Of a stretch of 47,974 nt of DNA, positions 16,971 to 26,700 are shown one piece after another. The first letter of the stretch is position 1, and every line of letters starts with the position of its first letter. Made by a program: the position numbers and the translations under genes. The stretch is from assembly GCA_934504065.1 (NCBI GenBank), contig CAKSVQ010000003.1:1-47974 (forward strand). The letters run 5' to 3'. The notes below the pieces were generated by a model. It made no database searches. It was not told the DNA's origin and was given only the letters and a program-made list of their open reading frames with translations. This DNA comes from an uncultured Dysosmobacter sp. (GTDB lineage: Bacteria; Bacillota; Clostridia; Oscillospirales; Oscillospiraceae).

Positions 16971-18343
16971 TCTGACTGCTCCTTTCCTTTTAACAGCTCC
17001 GCCGCCCGGGCCCAGACATTCTCCGGCAGCGTGACCCGCTGGGTCTTCTCGCCCGGGTCGCTGGTGGCGTCGATGCACATTTTATCCGACATTCCGTCCA
17101 CACTGGAGGGGTCCAACCGATTGCACAGCACATGGGGCACCACGAACACGTCCTGCTCCGCCTGCACATGGGTCGCCACCGCCCAGAAGACCTCTTCTTC
17201 ATTGAAGACATCAATGTCTTCATCCACCACCACGATCAGCTTTAAATAGAGGTCCAGTCCGAACAACAGCATGGCCGCCTGTCGGGCCTGTCCCTTAGCC
17301 TGCGGCTTCATGGAGAGGTAGGCGTGGAAGTGGCAGCCGTTTTTTGGCATGCTCAAAGCCTTCACACCCGGAATCTCCTTTTGCAGCTTATGCAGCAAGA
17401 TGATCTCCTTGGTGAACTGACTCAGCAACAGGTGTTCCCACGCAAAACCGGGCACTAGGTCCTGATAGATCGGCTGTTCCCGATGGGTAATGGCACTGAT
17501 TTCCAGCACATTTCTGGTCGAGCGGCTGGTGCTGTAGCCCGTATACTCCCCAAAGGGGCCCTCATCCTCATTCACATTGGCCAGAATTTTTCCTTCCAGC
17601 ACATACTCCGCAAAGGCGGGCACCGGAATATCCACCGTAATGCCCTTTGTGACTTTGGCCCGCTCGTCCATATAGGCCGCCGCCCAGCTGTAATCATCCT
17701 GAGAGGGCGGGATCTTGGACGCTCCGGTAATATAATACGCCGGATGCGTACCAATGACCACGGCAACCTCCAGATCCTGTCCCCGTGAGGACGCAAGGTC
17801 AAAATACCGCCACAAATCGCCCCGGGAGTGCAGGGAGATGCCGATACGCCGGGGGCCCTTGAGCTGCATTCTGTGGAAGCTGAAATTGCAGCGCCCCGTT
17901 TCCGGGTCCCGGGCGATCACAATGCCCGACGTGATATAGCGTCCAGCATCCCCCTCAAAATGGCGGAAGACCGGAAGCGCCGTCACGTCGGCCTGCGCTC
18001 CGGTCAGGACGACCTCCTGCACCGGGGCGTGCTCCACATAGTCCAGTTCTTTGAAGCGGTCTGCCTGCTCCTCCACATCTACCACGTGGGAAATGGCCCG
18101 CCCCAGCCGATCCCGACTGGCAAAGGTGTTGCAGATCGTGCGCAGTCCGGTGTCCGGGTCCGTCAGCTCCACCACCGGGAATTTCTTTTCCCGCTCCAGC
18201 TGCTCCACCACCGCAGAGAGAAGATAGTCCTCCCGTCTGGCGGTAAGGTGCAGGCACTCCTCCGGGCGCAGCAGCGACAAAAATCCCCGCAGGGACTGAC
18301 GCTGCTCACCGCTGTGCACAGTAGGCACGAAAGAATCCGTCAT
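16967..18343 (-). CDS. UbiD-family (de)carboxylase
   Basis: A 458-residue protein of the UbiD superfamily, prenylated-FMN enzymes that reversibly decarboxylate unsaturated or aromatic acids. It shows the typical layout. Near residue 150-170 is the cofactor/metal region CNFSFHRMQLKGPRRIGISL. The family signature EGPFGEYTGY, which carries an active-site Glu, lies at about 258-267, and the C-terminal domain contains VVVDEDIDVFNEEEVFWA. I chose ATG 18343 (GGAG 6 bp upstream); ATG 18346 is the alternative. It overlaps the kinase gene by about 38 bp. No UbiX-type prenyltransferase is in the window, but an LpdD-like gene lies divergent at 28862. Confidence 0.88.
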   Translation of the reverse strand: MTDSFVPTVHSGEQRQSLRGFLSLLRPEECLHLTARREDYLLSAVVEQLEREKKFPVVELTDPDTGLRTICNTFASRDRLGRAISHVVDVEEQADRFKELDYVEHAPVQEVVLTGAQADVTALPVFRHFEGDAGRYITSGIVIARDPETGRCNFSFHRMQLKGPRRIGISLHSRGDLWRYFDLASSRGQDLEVAVVIGTHPAYYITGASKIPPSQDDYSWAAAYMDERAKVTKGITVDIPVPAFAEYVLEGKILANVNEDEGPFGEYTGYSTSRSTRNVLEISAITHREQPIYQDLVPGFAWEHLLLSQFTKEIILLHKLQKEIPGVKALSMPKNGCHFHAYLSMKPQAKGQARQAAMLLFGLDLYLKLIVVVDEDIDVFNEEEVFWAVATHVQAEQDVFVVPHVLCNRLDPSSVDGMSDKMCIDATSDPGEKTQRVTLPENVWARAAELLKGKEQSE

Positions 18344-19748
18344 CATAAGCTCCTTCCTTATCCGGGTCATATTTCCGGCACCCGGCATCCGCGGCGGCGG
18401 ACGCCTGCGCCAGCGAGGAAAAGTCCCCGCAGGCCAGAGCCGCCGTTAAGGCCGCGCCCAACGCGCTGGCCTGCCGCTGCCGCGGCGCTGCCACAGTCTT
18501 TTTCGTGACCGACGCCAGAATCTGCAAAAACACGGGGTCGGCACTCATGCCGCCAAACACTCGCAGCTCTGCGGGGGAACAGCCCACACAGGACTGCACC
18601 TTCTCCACCGACAGCCGCGCCTCGCAGGCCAGCCCCTCATACGCCGCCCGCACCAGATGCGCGCGGGTATGGTGCATTCCCAGCCTGCGGATGCCGCCCT
18701 CCACGCCGGGGGAGGTCACCTGCCACAAAAGCGGCACGATCCGCAGTCCGTCCGAACCCGGCGGGGCCAGCGCCGCCTTTGCGTCCAGCGCCGCCCAGAA
18801 AGCCGCGTCGGCCTCTTTTCCGTCCAGCAGCAGTCGGGCCAGCCAGTCCGTGAACTGCCCGCCGGCCCCGGTGCCGAATTCCATGGCAAAGCCCTGCTCC
18901 GGCAGGACCTCCACCGTGACCATGCCCGCCGGGTCCAACACGGGGGCAGGGTGGCAAAGGCTTGCCACAAAGGTCGTGCCCAGATTCATGGCAAGCCCGC
19001 CATTCACCGCGCCGCAGCCGATCACGGCGGCAGGCTGGTCGCCGGGCACTGCAATGACCTCCGCGCCCTTCAGCGCCGGAAAGTCCCTGCACCATGTTTC
19101 TGCAACGCGCCCGCAGGACGTTCCCACGCTCACGCAGTCGTGCTGTAAAAACGCCTCTCCGGGGAACAGTTCCGCGGCCAGCCGATGCGCTCCCACTGCC
19201 AGCGATCCGTTGCGGGAGGCCGAGCCCTCTGTCACGGTCACTCGCCCTATCAGAGCCGAGACCAGAAAATCCTGCGGGGAAAGCCATGCCGCCGCCCGGC
19301 GGTAAAGCTCCGGCGCATGCACTCTGGCCCAGAGAATTTTCGCCATGCCATTAAAGGAGACAAAGGGGCAGCCTGTCCGGCGGTAATACGCCGCCGGGTC
19401 CACCCCCAGTCCACGCAGCTCTTCCACGGTGGCGGCACGGCTATCGCTGTCGCACAGCGCCGTGGAAAGCGGCGCTCCGGCAGCGTCCACCGGGATCACC
19501 GTTCCCCGCTGGTGCGTGATGCCCAGCGCTTTGACCGTTACGTCCTCCCCAAGCCCGGCAAGCGCATCGCCAAGCGCCTGCCGGAAGGTATCCAGCAGCA
19601 CAGCGGGCTCCATTTCCTGTATCCCGGCAGCACTGCGCCGGGGATAGCTCCGCTCAAAAACCGCTGCCGTCTCCTTTTTCCGCGGGTCATACGCCAGCAC
19701 CCGAATCCCATGGGTCCCGGCGTCCATTCCAAGGATCATCTCCATCAT
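18306..19748 (-). CDS. FGGY-family carbohydrate kinase
   Basis: A 480-residue FGGY kinase (xylulokinase, glycerol kinase, LsrK relatives) that phosphorylates a sugar or polyol with ATP. The N-terminal ILGMDAGTHGIRVLAYD is the first phosphate loop. The catalytic Asp is in PGDQPAAVIGCGAV (D237). LGTTFVAS and RVFGGMSADPVFLQILASV belong to the second ATPase lobe. The start is uncertain among ATGs at 19748, 19745 and 19739, since only a weak GGGGG lies upstream. It is tightly placed after the dehydrogenase gene. Substrate not predictable; the regulator's DeoR type would fit a phosphorylated intermediate made here. Confidence 0.85.
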   Translation of the reverse strand: MMEMILGMDAGTHGIRVLAYDPRKKETAAVFERSYPRRSAAGIQEMEPAVLLDTFRQALGDALAGLGEDVTVKALGITHQRGTVIPVDAAGAPLSTALCDSDSRAATVEELRGLGVDPAAYYRRTGCPFVSFNGMAKILWARVHAPELYRRAAAWLSPQDFLVSALIGRVTVTEGSASRNGSLAVGAHRLAAELFPGEAFLQHDCVSVGTSCGRVAETWCRDFPALKGAEVIAVPGDQPAAVIGCGAVNGGLAMNLGTTFVASLCHPAPVLDPAGMVTVEVLPEQGFAMEFGTGAGGQFTDWLARLLLDGKEADAAFWAALDAKAALAPPGSDGLRIVPLLWQVTSPGVEGGIRRLGMHHTRAHLVRAAYEGLACEARLSVEKVQSCVGCSPAELRVFGGMSADPVFLQILASVTKKTVAAPRQRQASALGAALTAALACGDFSSLAQASAAADAGCRKYDPDKEGAYDDGFFRAYCAQR

Positions 19749-19764
19749 TGACCCCCGCGAAAGC

Positions 19765-20871
19765 TTACGCTTCCAGATCCAGTCCGACCTTCAGGTTCTC
19801 GCCCTTGCCGTACAGGGCCACTGCCTCGTTGATCTGGCTGAGCGGCAGCTCCCTGTTACGGATCAGCGTATAGTCAAAGCAGCCGGAAGCCAGCATCTCA
19901 ATGGCCTTTTCCGCATGGGCCGTTCCAAAGCCCACCGTGCCTGTGAAATTGATCATGCTGTAATGGATACGGTTGATGCTGACGGTGAAATCGTCCGCCC
20001 CGGTGGGAGAGGAGGAGAAGAGCGACACCGTGCCGCCCTTGGCCACCATGTCCATGGCCTGCGCGGTCAAAATCGCCTGCGCGGGGCCGCCGGGCACCAC
20101 AAAGACCTTGTTTGCGCCCACGCCTCCGGTCAGCTCCTTCATGCGGGCAACGGGTTCTTCCCGGCTGCTGTTGATGGTGTGGTCCGCGCCCAGACGGCGG
20201 GCGATCTCCAGCCGTCCGTCGTCCAGATCCACCACGGTGATGCTGGAAGCACCGTTATAGCGGGCGGCGATCACATGCAGCAGTCCCATGGGGCCAAGGC
20301 CCAGCACCGCCACATCGTCCCCAGGGCCCACCTGCGCGTGGTCCACGCTGTGCACTACGTCCGCCAGCGGCTCCAGCAGACTGCCCGCCTCCATGGAGAG
20401 CCCGTCGGGCAGCTTCATGGCGCAAATTTCGGGCACTTTCAGGTGCGTTGCAAAGCAGCCGCCGATGCCCTGCTTGACGAACAGCTCCTCGCAGTCGCCA
20501 AAGCCGCCTGCGCTGCATCCAACGCCGATGACCTGCGGGCAGAGGTTGGTCCGCCCCTCTTTGCAATAGCGGCAGGTGCCGCAGTAGATCATGGGCTGCA
20601 CCGCCACACGGTCACCCACCTTCACGCTGGTAACGGCACTGCCGACCTCCGCCACCACACCAGCGGCCTCATGGCCGAGGATGCAGGGACCGTATTTTTT
20701 CAGTGCGCCCTCCACATCGGGCTTCGCTGCGTTGTACTTCTTAATGTCGGTAGGGCACAGGCAGGCCTTTTTCAGATTGATGATGATGTCGTGCTCCCCA
20801 CAGGGCGCAACCTCCAGCGTTTCCACCCGCATATCCCGGGGCGCGTACAAAAGAGCCGCTTTCATTTTCAT
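19765..20871 (-). CDS. Zinc-dependent medium-chain alcohol/polyol dehydrogenase
   Basis: A 368-residue MDR-superfamily enzyme of the sorbitol/threonine dehydrogenase type that oxidises a secondary alcohol with NAD(P). Catalytic zinc residues appear as Cys39 in CLCPTD and GHE (66-68). The structural zinc site is C97-C100-C103-C111. The Rossmann loop VLGLGPMGLLHV precedes VVDLDDGRLEIA, whose Asp suggests NAD preference. AAGGA lies upstream of ATG 20871. It is placed between aldolase and kinase genes in the catabolic cluster, probably oxidising the imported compound or a derivative. Confidence 0.88.
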   Translation of the reverse strand: MKMKAALLYAPRDMRVETLEVAPCGEHDIIINLKKACLCPTDIKKYNAAKPDVEGALKKYGPCILGHEAAGVVAEVGSAVTSVKVGDRVAVQPMIYCGTCRYCKEGRTNLCPQVIGVGCSAGGFGDCEELFVKQGIGGCFATHLKVPEICAMKLPDGLSMEAGSLLEPLADVVHSVDHAQVGPGDDVAVLGLGPMGLLHVIAARYNGASSITVVDLDDGRLEIARRLGADHTINSSREEPVARMKELTGGVGANKVFVVPGGPAQAILTAQAMDMVAKGGTVSLFSSSPTGADDFTVSINRIHYSMINFTGTVGFGTAHAEKAIEMLASGCFDYTLIRNRELPLSQINEAVALYGKGENLKVGLDLEA

Positions 20872-20904
20872 AGCGTTTGATTCCTTTCTTTTGACAGATG
20901 GAGA

Positions 20905-21726
20905 TTATTTGCTCAGACGCAGGAATTCCTCCCGGTCTCCCCGGTAGGTGATGGCCTTCAGCGCCTGCACCATGCGGGCGGGGTCCTCACTCTGCCACAC
21001 GTTGCGGCCAAACACCACGCCGCACACGCCGCAGCTTGCGGCAGACTCGATGGTATCGGCAATGTGTTCGGGCGCGGCCTTCGCGCCGCCCAGAATAGCC
21101 ACCGGGACCGGGCAGTTATCCACCACGGCCTGATACTCCTCCGGCGTGCCCACATAGTCGCACTTCACCAGATCCGCGCCCAGCTCCGCACTGATGCGTG
21201 CCATGTCGGCATAGAGAGAGACCTTGGCGCGAAAATCGTCCGTCAGCGTGGCGCCCCACGTGGTGGGCTCCACGATCAAGGGAAGGTTCCAGCGGTCGCA
21301 CTCCTCGGCAAGGCGGGTGATATAGGCCATGTTGTCCGCCTGCAGGTGGTTATCCCGGCGGCCAAAGATCAGCAGGGCCTTGATGGCGTCCGCGCCCAGC
21401 CGCACGCACTCCTCCACAGAGATGGACTGGCGCAGTTCTTCGATCTCACCGGGCTGCTGGGGGATGCTGTTGCCCACGATGAAGTCGCTGGAGATAACCA
21501 GCGCGGGGCTTCCCTTCCGGCCAAAGAGATAGTTATAGGTTCTGGCCATGCCGCCGCTGAGCAAAATGGCGTCCGGCTGGGCCTCCACCAGAGAGGTCAG
21601 CAGCCGCTCAGGATGGGCAAGGCCCGGCTTCACGCCGCCCTGACCATGGTCCATGGCCACCATCACCGTCTTGCCGGAGGCGTCAAACAGGCGGTTCATC
21701 CGCAACTCTTTATTCCAATGTCTCAT
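20905..21726 (-). CDS. Class I aldolase of the DhnA/LsrF type
   Basis: A 273-residue DeoC/FbaB/DhnA TIM-barrel enzyme that forms a Schiff base with its substrate. Near the N-terminus LFDASGKTVMVAMDHG resembles LsrF and archaeal class I aldolases. The Schiff-base Lys is most likely K188 in GADLVKCDYVG. CPVPVAILGGAK and VVFGRNVWQSEDP form the phosphate-binding end of the barrel. I chose ATG 21726, with AAAGGAG 8 bp upstream, not the in-frame ATG 11 codons earlier. A phosphosugar or LsrF-like diketone-phosphate substrate is reasonable given the neighbouring kinase, but unproven. Confidence 0.85.
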   Translation of the reverse strand: MRHWNKELRMNRLFDASGKTVMVAMDHGQGGVKPGLAHPERLLTSLVEAQPDAILLSGGMARTYNYLFGRKGSPALVISSDFIVGNSIPQQPGEIEELRQSISVEECVRLGADAIKALLIFGRRDNHLQADNMAYITRLAEECDRWNLPLIVEPTTWGATLTDDFRAKVSLYADMARISAELGADLVKCDYVGTPEEYQAVVDNCPVPVAILGGAKAAPEHIADTIESAASCGVCGVVFGRNVWQSEDPARMVQALKAITYRGDREEFLRLSK

Positions 21727-21755
21727 TGTAACTTCTCCTTTTATTCCGTTCTTTT

Positions 21756-23096
21756 TCATGCGCCCTGCGCCCGTTTGATGACCCGTTCCACCGCTTCTCT
21801 TGCGTGGGCGCGGATACGCTCTTCATCCAGATGCAAAAACGCGCCGTTGCGGTAGACCCAGCGGCCGTCCACCATGGTGTCCGTCACCATGGCGGGACTG
21901 CCGGAATAGACCAGCGTGGAAACCGCTCTGGGTGCCGGAGCCGCCGCGCGGCAGTCCAGCTCCACCACCGCCAGATCTGCCTTCATGCCCGCAGCCAGCG
22001 TCCCGGTCTCCTTTTCCATTCCCAGCACCCGGGCACCGCCCTCGGTGGCAATGCGGAAAATGTCTTCCGCACTCATCCACGTGGGATCGTGGGAAATGCC
22101 CTTTTGCAGCAGGGCAGCGTATTTCATCTCCTGGAACATATCCAGATTGTTGTTGCACGGAGCGCCGTCCGACCCCAGCGACAACCGCACCCCGGCGGAG
22201 AGCATCCGCTGCAGGGGCGCCACACCGGAGGCCAGCTTCAGATTTGCCAGCGGGCAGGAGGCCACCCCGGTCTGCGTGGAGCGGAGAATTTCAATATCCT
22301 CCTCGTCGATGCACAGGCAATGGGCCAGCAGCAGCTGCTGCCCTGTCAGACCCAGCTTATGAAGATACCTGATCTCCGTCAGGCCCCGCCGCTGCTCCAC
22401 CAGTCGGCTCTCCGGCGTGGTTTCGCAGGCGTGGGTATGCACCAGCACGCCGTATTCGCCGCTGAGGCGACGAAGCTCACAGAGGAGTTCCTCCGACGTG
22501 GTGAGGATACCCCGTGGCATGAATGCATACCGGATACGGCCATTTGCCGCGCCATGCCACTTTTTCAGCAGCGCCAGAGACCGATCCAGCGACTGCTGCG
22601 TCGTTTCCAAAAAGGCGTCCGGCATCCCGCCCAGAGCGGCGGGGGTGTCGGTATAGTCCATCATGGCCTTGCCGAACACGCCGCGGATGCCCGTTTCCTC
22701 CATGGCTCTGGCCGCCGCGTCCGCGTGCCGGACGGATTCCATCACGCAGACGCTGGTCGCGCCCCCTGCCAGCAGTTCCATGCAGCCAAGCAGCGCAGAA
22801 AGATAGGTGCTCTCCTCGTCGTGGGACGCCTCATAGGGCCAGATGCGGGTGCGCAGCCAGTCCAGCAGCGCCAGATCGTCTGCCCGCCCGCGGAACAGCA
22901 CCTGACAAAGGTGCACATGGGTCTGCACAAAGCCGGGGATTACCACCCGGTCGTGAAGGTCCACCGTCTCGTCGGCCTCCGCCACCGTTCCCGGCGGCAG
23001 CAGCGCGGAGATGCGGTCGTTCTCCACCAAAAGCTCCTTCCGCACCGGAAGACTGGCTCCAGTGAAGAGATAGCCGTTTTTCAGCAGTGTTTTCAT
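21756..23096 (-). CDS. Amidohydrolase of the ATZ/TRZ (SAH/MTA or guanine deaminase-like) family
   Basis: A 446-residue metal-dependent hydrolase that usually removes an amino or chloro group from purines, triazines or related rings. Visible metal ligands are HVH (60-62), HTHACE (220-225, His222 and Glu225), His259 in LLAHCLCID, and Asp310 in LGSDGAPCNNNLDMF. The start at 23096 overlaps the permease stop (ATGA), so it is part of the transporter operon. The BMP-type importer upstream and a deaminase-like enzyme together suggest a nucleoside- or purine-like compound. The exact reaction cannot be read from sequence. Confidence 0.85.
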   Translation of the reverse strand: MKTLLKNGYLFTGASLPVRKELLVENDRISALLPPGTVAEADETVDLHDRVVIPGFVQTHVHLCQVLFRGRADDLALLDWLRTRIWPYEASHDEESTYLSALLGCMELLAGGATSVCVMESVRHADAAARAMEETGIRGVFGKAMMDYTDTPAALGGMPDAFLETTQQSLDRSLALLKKWHGAANGRIRYAFMPRGILTTSEELLCELRRLSGEYGVLVHTHACETTPESRLVEQRRGLTEIRYLHKLGLTGQQLLLAHCLCIDEEDIEILRSTQTGVASCPLANLKLASGVAPLQRMLSAGVRLSLGSDGAPCNNNLDMFQEMKYAALLQKGISHDPTWMSAEDIFRIATEGGARVLGMEKETGTLAAGMKADLAVVELDCRAAAPAPRAVSTLVYSGSPAMVTDTMVDGRWVYRNGAFLHLDEERIRAHAREAVERVIKRAQGA

Positions 23097-24010
23097 GCAA
23101 GCCGTCCCTCCCGCTTCATGCTTTGATACGAGGTGACCGCCAGCACCACCACGGTGATGAAATAGGGGATCATATCCGTGAAATAGGAGGGATAGCCGCA
23201 GATCTGCAAGCGGTTGCTCAGGCTCTGCACAAAGGCAAACAGCAGCACCGACCCCAGCACCCGCTTGGGCATCGCCATGCCGAAGGCAATGGCCGCCATG
23301 GCAATATAGCCCCGCCCGGCGGACATCTTTTCCACATACTGGGTAAGATACCCGGTGGAGAGGAAGGCCCCGCCAAGGCCGCACAGTGCGCCGTGGAGCA
23401 GCAGCGTGATATAGCGGACCTTTGCAACGTTCACGCCCGCGCTGGCTAGCGCCTTCTCGTTTTCCCCGGCGGCGCGGATGTAATATCCGAACCGGGTGGA
23501 ATAGAGCATGTAGTCCAGTACCAGCAAGATCACAATAGAAATATACAGCAGCACCGACTGTCCGCTGACGATCTGATGCAGCCAGGGAATGCCCTTGAGG
23601 AAATCCAGATCGATCTCGGGAATGGACATCACCCGGGGATCGGTGAAGGAGCCCTTCACGCCGAAGATTGCCCGCAGCAAATACGTGGTAAGTCCCGTGC
23701 CCAGCACGTTCAGCGCAACACCCGCCACGATCTCATGGGCCCGCAGCGAGATCACGAACAATCCGAACAGCAGGGAAAGCAGGATCGTGCACAGCATTGC
23801 ACCCAAAAGCCCCATGGCCCAGCTGCTGGTATAATAGTTGATGGTAAAGCCGCTGAAGCAGCCGATGAGCATCAATCCCTCCAGACCGATGTTTTCAATG
23901 CCTGCCTGCTTGGTCAAAAGGCCGCCCAGACTCACCAGAAGCAGCGGAATGGCCATGCGCAGCGTGGCCGCAAAGGTAGAGGGCGTGATCAAAACGTCAA
24001 GAATTCCCAA
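23093..24010 (-). CDS. BMP-type ABC transporter permease, second subunit (NupQ/YufQ-like)
   Basis: A membrane permease of about 305 residues of the BPD_transp_2 family, partner of the preceding permease in nucleoside-type importers. Family segments are LLVSLGGLLTKQAGIENIGLEG near the N-terminus and GYYIRAAGENEKALASAGVN in the cytoplasmic loop. I prefer a TTG start at 24010 because AAAGGAGG lies 8 bp upstream. The longer in-frame ATG at 24040 lies inside the upstream gene and lacks a site. With TTG the overlap with the upstream gene is 14 bp; it overlaps the amidohydrolase start by 4 bp. Confidence 0.87.
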   Translation of the reverse strand: MGILDVLITPSTFAATLRMAIPLLLVSLGGLLTKQAGIENIGLEGLMLIGCFSGFTINYYTSSWAMGLLGAMLCTILLSLLFGLFVISLRAHEIVAGVALNVLGTGLTTYLLRAIFGVKGSFTDPRVMSIPEIDLDFLKGIPWLHQIVSGQSVLLYISIVILLVLDYMLYSTRFGYYIRAAGENEKALASAGVNVAKVRYITLLLHGALCGLGGAFLSTGYLTQYVEKMSAGRGYIAMAAIAFGMAMPKRVLGSVLLFAFVQSLSNRLQICGYPSYFTDMIPYFITVVVLAVTSYQSMKREGRLA

Positions 24011-25091
24011 GCTCGCCGCCTCCTTTCTTTGCTCCGCCAAGACTGTGCCGCACCTTCAGGATCAGGTCGTTGAGATACCCGGAAAAAGAGACCTGCGCGG
24101 CAATGAAGAGAATGATGGTGGCCTGAATGACCTGACTCAGCTCCGAGGGCACGTTGGTGTTGAGCTCCATAGTCACACCGCCTGCGCGCAGCGCGCCGAA
24201 CAAAATGGAAATCGGCAGCACCGCATAGGCATTGAACACGGCCATCAGCGCAATGGTCAGCCCGTCAAAGCCGTAGCCGGGCGAAATGTCCTGCACGAAT
24301 TTATACTGGATGCCCAGCACCAGGATCGCGCCGCCCATGCCGGCCAGACCGCCGCCTAAAAACATTCCCTGCACCATGCGGCAGTCGGTGTCGATACCCA
24401 TATAGCGGGCAAAGGTGGCGTTCTCGCCGGAGAGGCGCATTTCATATCCGGTGGACGTGTGCTTGAACAAAATGGCCACCAGCACGGCTGCCGCCACTGC
24501 CACCAAAAAGCCCAGATTCAGCCGGGTCCCGGCGTAGAGGATGGGCAGCTTTGCCGCCGCCTGAATGTCCACCGTCATGCCAAGGGCAGAGCCCTCGGCC
24601 TTGAGGGGGTAGTTCACAAGATACGAGGTGAACAGCTGCGCAAGATAGTTCAGCATCAAGGTGGTGACCACCTCGTTGGTATTGCAGCGCACCTTCAGCA
24701 CCGCGGGCACCATGCCCCACACGCCGCCTGCCAGAAAGCTTGCAAGCAACGCCGCCGGGATCAGCAGCGCGCCGGGCAGCGGCAGATAAATGCCTACCAC
24801 GGCCGCCGCCATGGCGCCCATGTACAGCTGGCCCTCCGCGCCGATGTTGGCCATGCCGGCCTTGAAAGCCACCGCCACGCCAAGGCCCGTGAAGATCAGG
24901 GGCGTTGCGCTGGAAAGAGTGGACGCAAGATAGTGCATATTGCTGAAGGAGCCTGCCAGCAGCGAGCTGTATGCCCGCACCGGGCTGTCGCCGTTGAGCA
25001 GGATCACCACAGCGCCCACACAAAGCGCGGCCACCAGCGCCAAAAGGGAAGTCAGCGGCGTGAGCAGCCGTTTGCCGATCTGTCCATTCAT
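23997..25091 (-). CDS. BMP-type ABC transporter permease, first subunit (NupP/YufP-like)
   Basis: A 364-residue polytopic permease. Typical of the family are the early hydrophobic helices followed by FTGLGVAVAFKAGMANIGAEGQ (about 74-95). The loop GYEMRLSGENATFARYMGIDT and a long hydrophobic C-terminal half follow. It overlaps the ATPase stop by 4 bp (ATGA), showing tight coupling. With the second permease it should form the membrane channel of a nucleoside/lipoprotein-type importer. Confidence 0.88.
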   Translation of the reverse strand: MNGQIGKRLLTPLTSLLALVAALCVGAVVILLNGDSPVRAYSSLLAGSFSNMHYLASTLSSATPLIFTGLGVAVAFKAGMANIGAEGQLYMGAMAAAVVGIYLPLPGALLIPAALLASFLAGGVWGMVPAVLKVRCNTNEVVTTLMLNYLAQLFTSYLVNYPLKAEGSALGMTVDIQAAAKLPILYAGTRLNLGFLVAVAAAVLVAILFKHTSTGYEMRLSGENATFARYMGIDTDCRMVQGMFLGGGLAGMGGAILVLGIQYKFVQDISPGYGFDGLTIALMAVFNAYAVLPISILFGALRAGGVTMELNTNVPSELSQVIQATIILFIAAQVSFSGYLNDLILKVRHSLGGAKKGGGELGNS

Positions 25092-26632
25092 GCCATTACC
25101 TCCTCCGGCCGCATCCGTTTCGATCCGGTCATGTAAAGTCCCAGCTCCTGCGGCGTGATCTCCGCGGGGCGGACGTTGGCCACCAGCTGGCCGTCGAACA
25201 GCACCTCGATCCGGTCGCTGAGCAACAGCACCTCGTCAAGGTCCGTGGAGATCAGCAGGATCGCGCAGCCCTGATTTCTGGCCCGGATCAGCTGCTCATG
25301 GATAAAGCGGGTCGCGCCCACGTCCACGCCGCGGGAAGGCTGCGCCACCACCAGCACATCGTTGCCAAAGCAGATCTCTCTGGCCACCACGATCTTCTGC
25401 TGGTTGCCGCCGGAAAGGCTGCTGGCGGCGATGTCGATGCCGTCCGTGCGGATGGCGTAATCCTCCACCAACTTTTTGGCGTGGGCACGGGTCTTGCGGT
25501 GGTCGATCAGGCCCCAGTGTCTCCACTGGGGATTTCTCTGGTTTCCGGCGATCAGGTTGTCATGCACGGTGGCCTGCAAATCCAGCCCCGTTTTCATGCG
25601 GTCCTCCGGGATGTAGGAACAGCGCTGCCGCCGCTCGCGGACGGACAGCCCCGTCAGTTCCGTGCCGCTTGCCTTGATGGTGCCGCCGCTGACGGGGGTC
25701 AGGCCGATCAGGGCGTTCAGCAGCTCCGTTTGGCCGTTGCCCTCCACTCCGGCCACGGTGAGGATCTCACCGGGACGGACATGGAAGCTCACGTCCTTCA
25801 CCTTTTCTACGCCCATGCCGTCCCGCACCCGCAGGTGCTCCACCACCAGCTTTGGCTCCGCTTCGGGTACGGCCGTGCGCGCAAAGGGCTGAAACTCTGC
25901 CGCCTTGCCCATCATCAGCCGGGCCAATTCTTTGGCGTCGGTCTCCTCCTTGCGCAGCGTGCCGCGGGTCTCGCCGCGGCTGAGGATGGTGATGTGGTCG
26001 GCGATGGCCATGACCTCTTTGAGCTTGTGGGTGATGAGAATGATCGTCTTGTTTTCCTTTGTCATCCGCCGCAGAACGGTGAACAGCTCTTCGCACTCCA
26101 GCGGGGTCAGCACTGCCGTGGGCTCGTCCAGGATCAAAATCTCCGCGCCCCGGCTGAGGGCTTTCAAAATTTCCACCCGCTGCAAAAGGCCCACGGAAAG
26201 GTCCTTGATCTTTGCCTCCGGGTCGATGTGCAGGCCGCTCTGCTCCGCCAGCTCCCGGGTATAGCGCACCATTTCCTTTTTATCCACCGAGCCCAGACGT
26301 CCCCGCGGCTCATGTCCCATGCAGACATTTTCCGCCACGGTAAAGGTGGGCACCAGCTCAAAATGCTGGTGCACCATGCCGATCCCCAGATGGATGGCCT
26401 TGTTGGGGGAGGTGATCTTGACCGCCTCCCCATTGATGCGGATCTTTCCGGCGGTGGGCTCCAGCATTCCGAACAGGATATTCATCAGGGTGGTCTTGCC
26501 CGCGCCGTTCTCGCCGACGATGGCGTGGATCTCCCCCTTCAGAACGCTGAAATTCACATCCTTATTGGCCTGCACCGTGCCGAACTGCTTGCAGATGCCC
26601 AGCATTTCAACAGCATAACGGCTTTCGTCCAT
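25088..26632 (-). CDS. BMP-type ABC transporter ATP-binding protein, two fused NBDs (NupO/YufO-like)
   Basis: A 514-residue dual ATPase powering the importer. NBD1 has Walker A GENGAGKTT, the variant signature LSVGLLQRVEILKAL and Walker B ILILDEPTAVL. NBD2 has the degenerate Walker A GVEGNGQTE, LSGGNQQKIVVARE and VLVVAQPSRGVD. In this last motif the usual DEP is AQP, a variant often seen in NBD2 of this family. I chose ATG 26632, with AGGAGG 7 bp upstream, over an ATG 12 codons earlier. It follows the binding-protein gene after 68 bp. Confidence 0.88.
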   Translation of the reverse strand: MDESRYAVEMLGICKQFGTVQANKDVNFSVLKGEIHAIVGENGAGKTTLMNILFGMLEPTAGKIRINGEAVKITSPNKAIHLGIGMVHQHFELVPTFTVAENVCMGHEPRGRLGSVDKKEMVRYTRELAEQSGLHIDPEAKIKDLSVGLLQRVEILKALSRGAEILILDEPTAVLTPLECEELFTVLRRMTKENKTIILITHKLKEVMAIADHITILSRGETRGTLRKEETDAKELARLMMGKAAEFQPFARTAVPEAEPKLVVEHLRVRDGMGVEKVKDVSFHVRPGEILTVAGVEGNGQTELLNALIGLTPVSGGTIKASGTELTGLSVRERRQRCSYIPEDRMKTGLDLQATVHDNLIAGNQRNPQWRHWGLIDHRKTRAHAKKLVEDYAIRTDGIDIAASSLSGGNQQKIVVAREICFGNDVLVVAQPSRGVDVGATRFIHEQLIRARNQGCAILLISTDLDEVLLLSDRIEVLFDGQLVANVRPAEITPQELGLYMTGSKRMRPEEVMA

Positions 26633-26700
26633 TGACGTTCCTCCTGTCTTTTTCGCCAAAAAGGGCAAGGCGGCTCCATGGCCGCCCTGCCCCAGATGGT

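Noticed and set aside
20905..21726. Aldolase considered as IolJ or true LsrF
   Set aside because: IolJ is a class II zinc aldolase, and no Lsr transporter or LsrR/LsrK context is present; only fold-level similarity to LsrF can be claimed.
21800..23126. Plus-strand open frames of up to 440 codons opposite the amidohydrolase
   Set aside because: Antisense shadows; the minus-strand gene has full catalytic motifs and operon structure.
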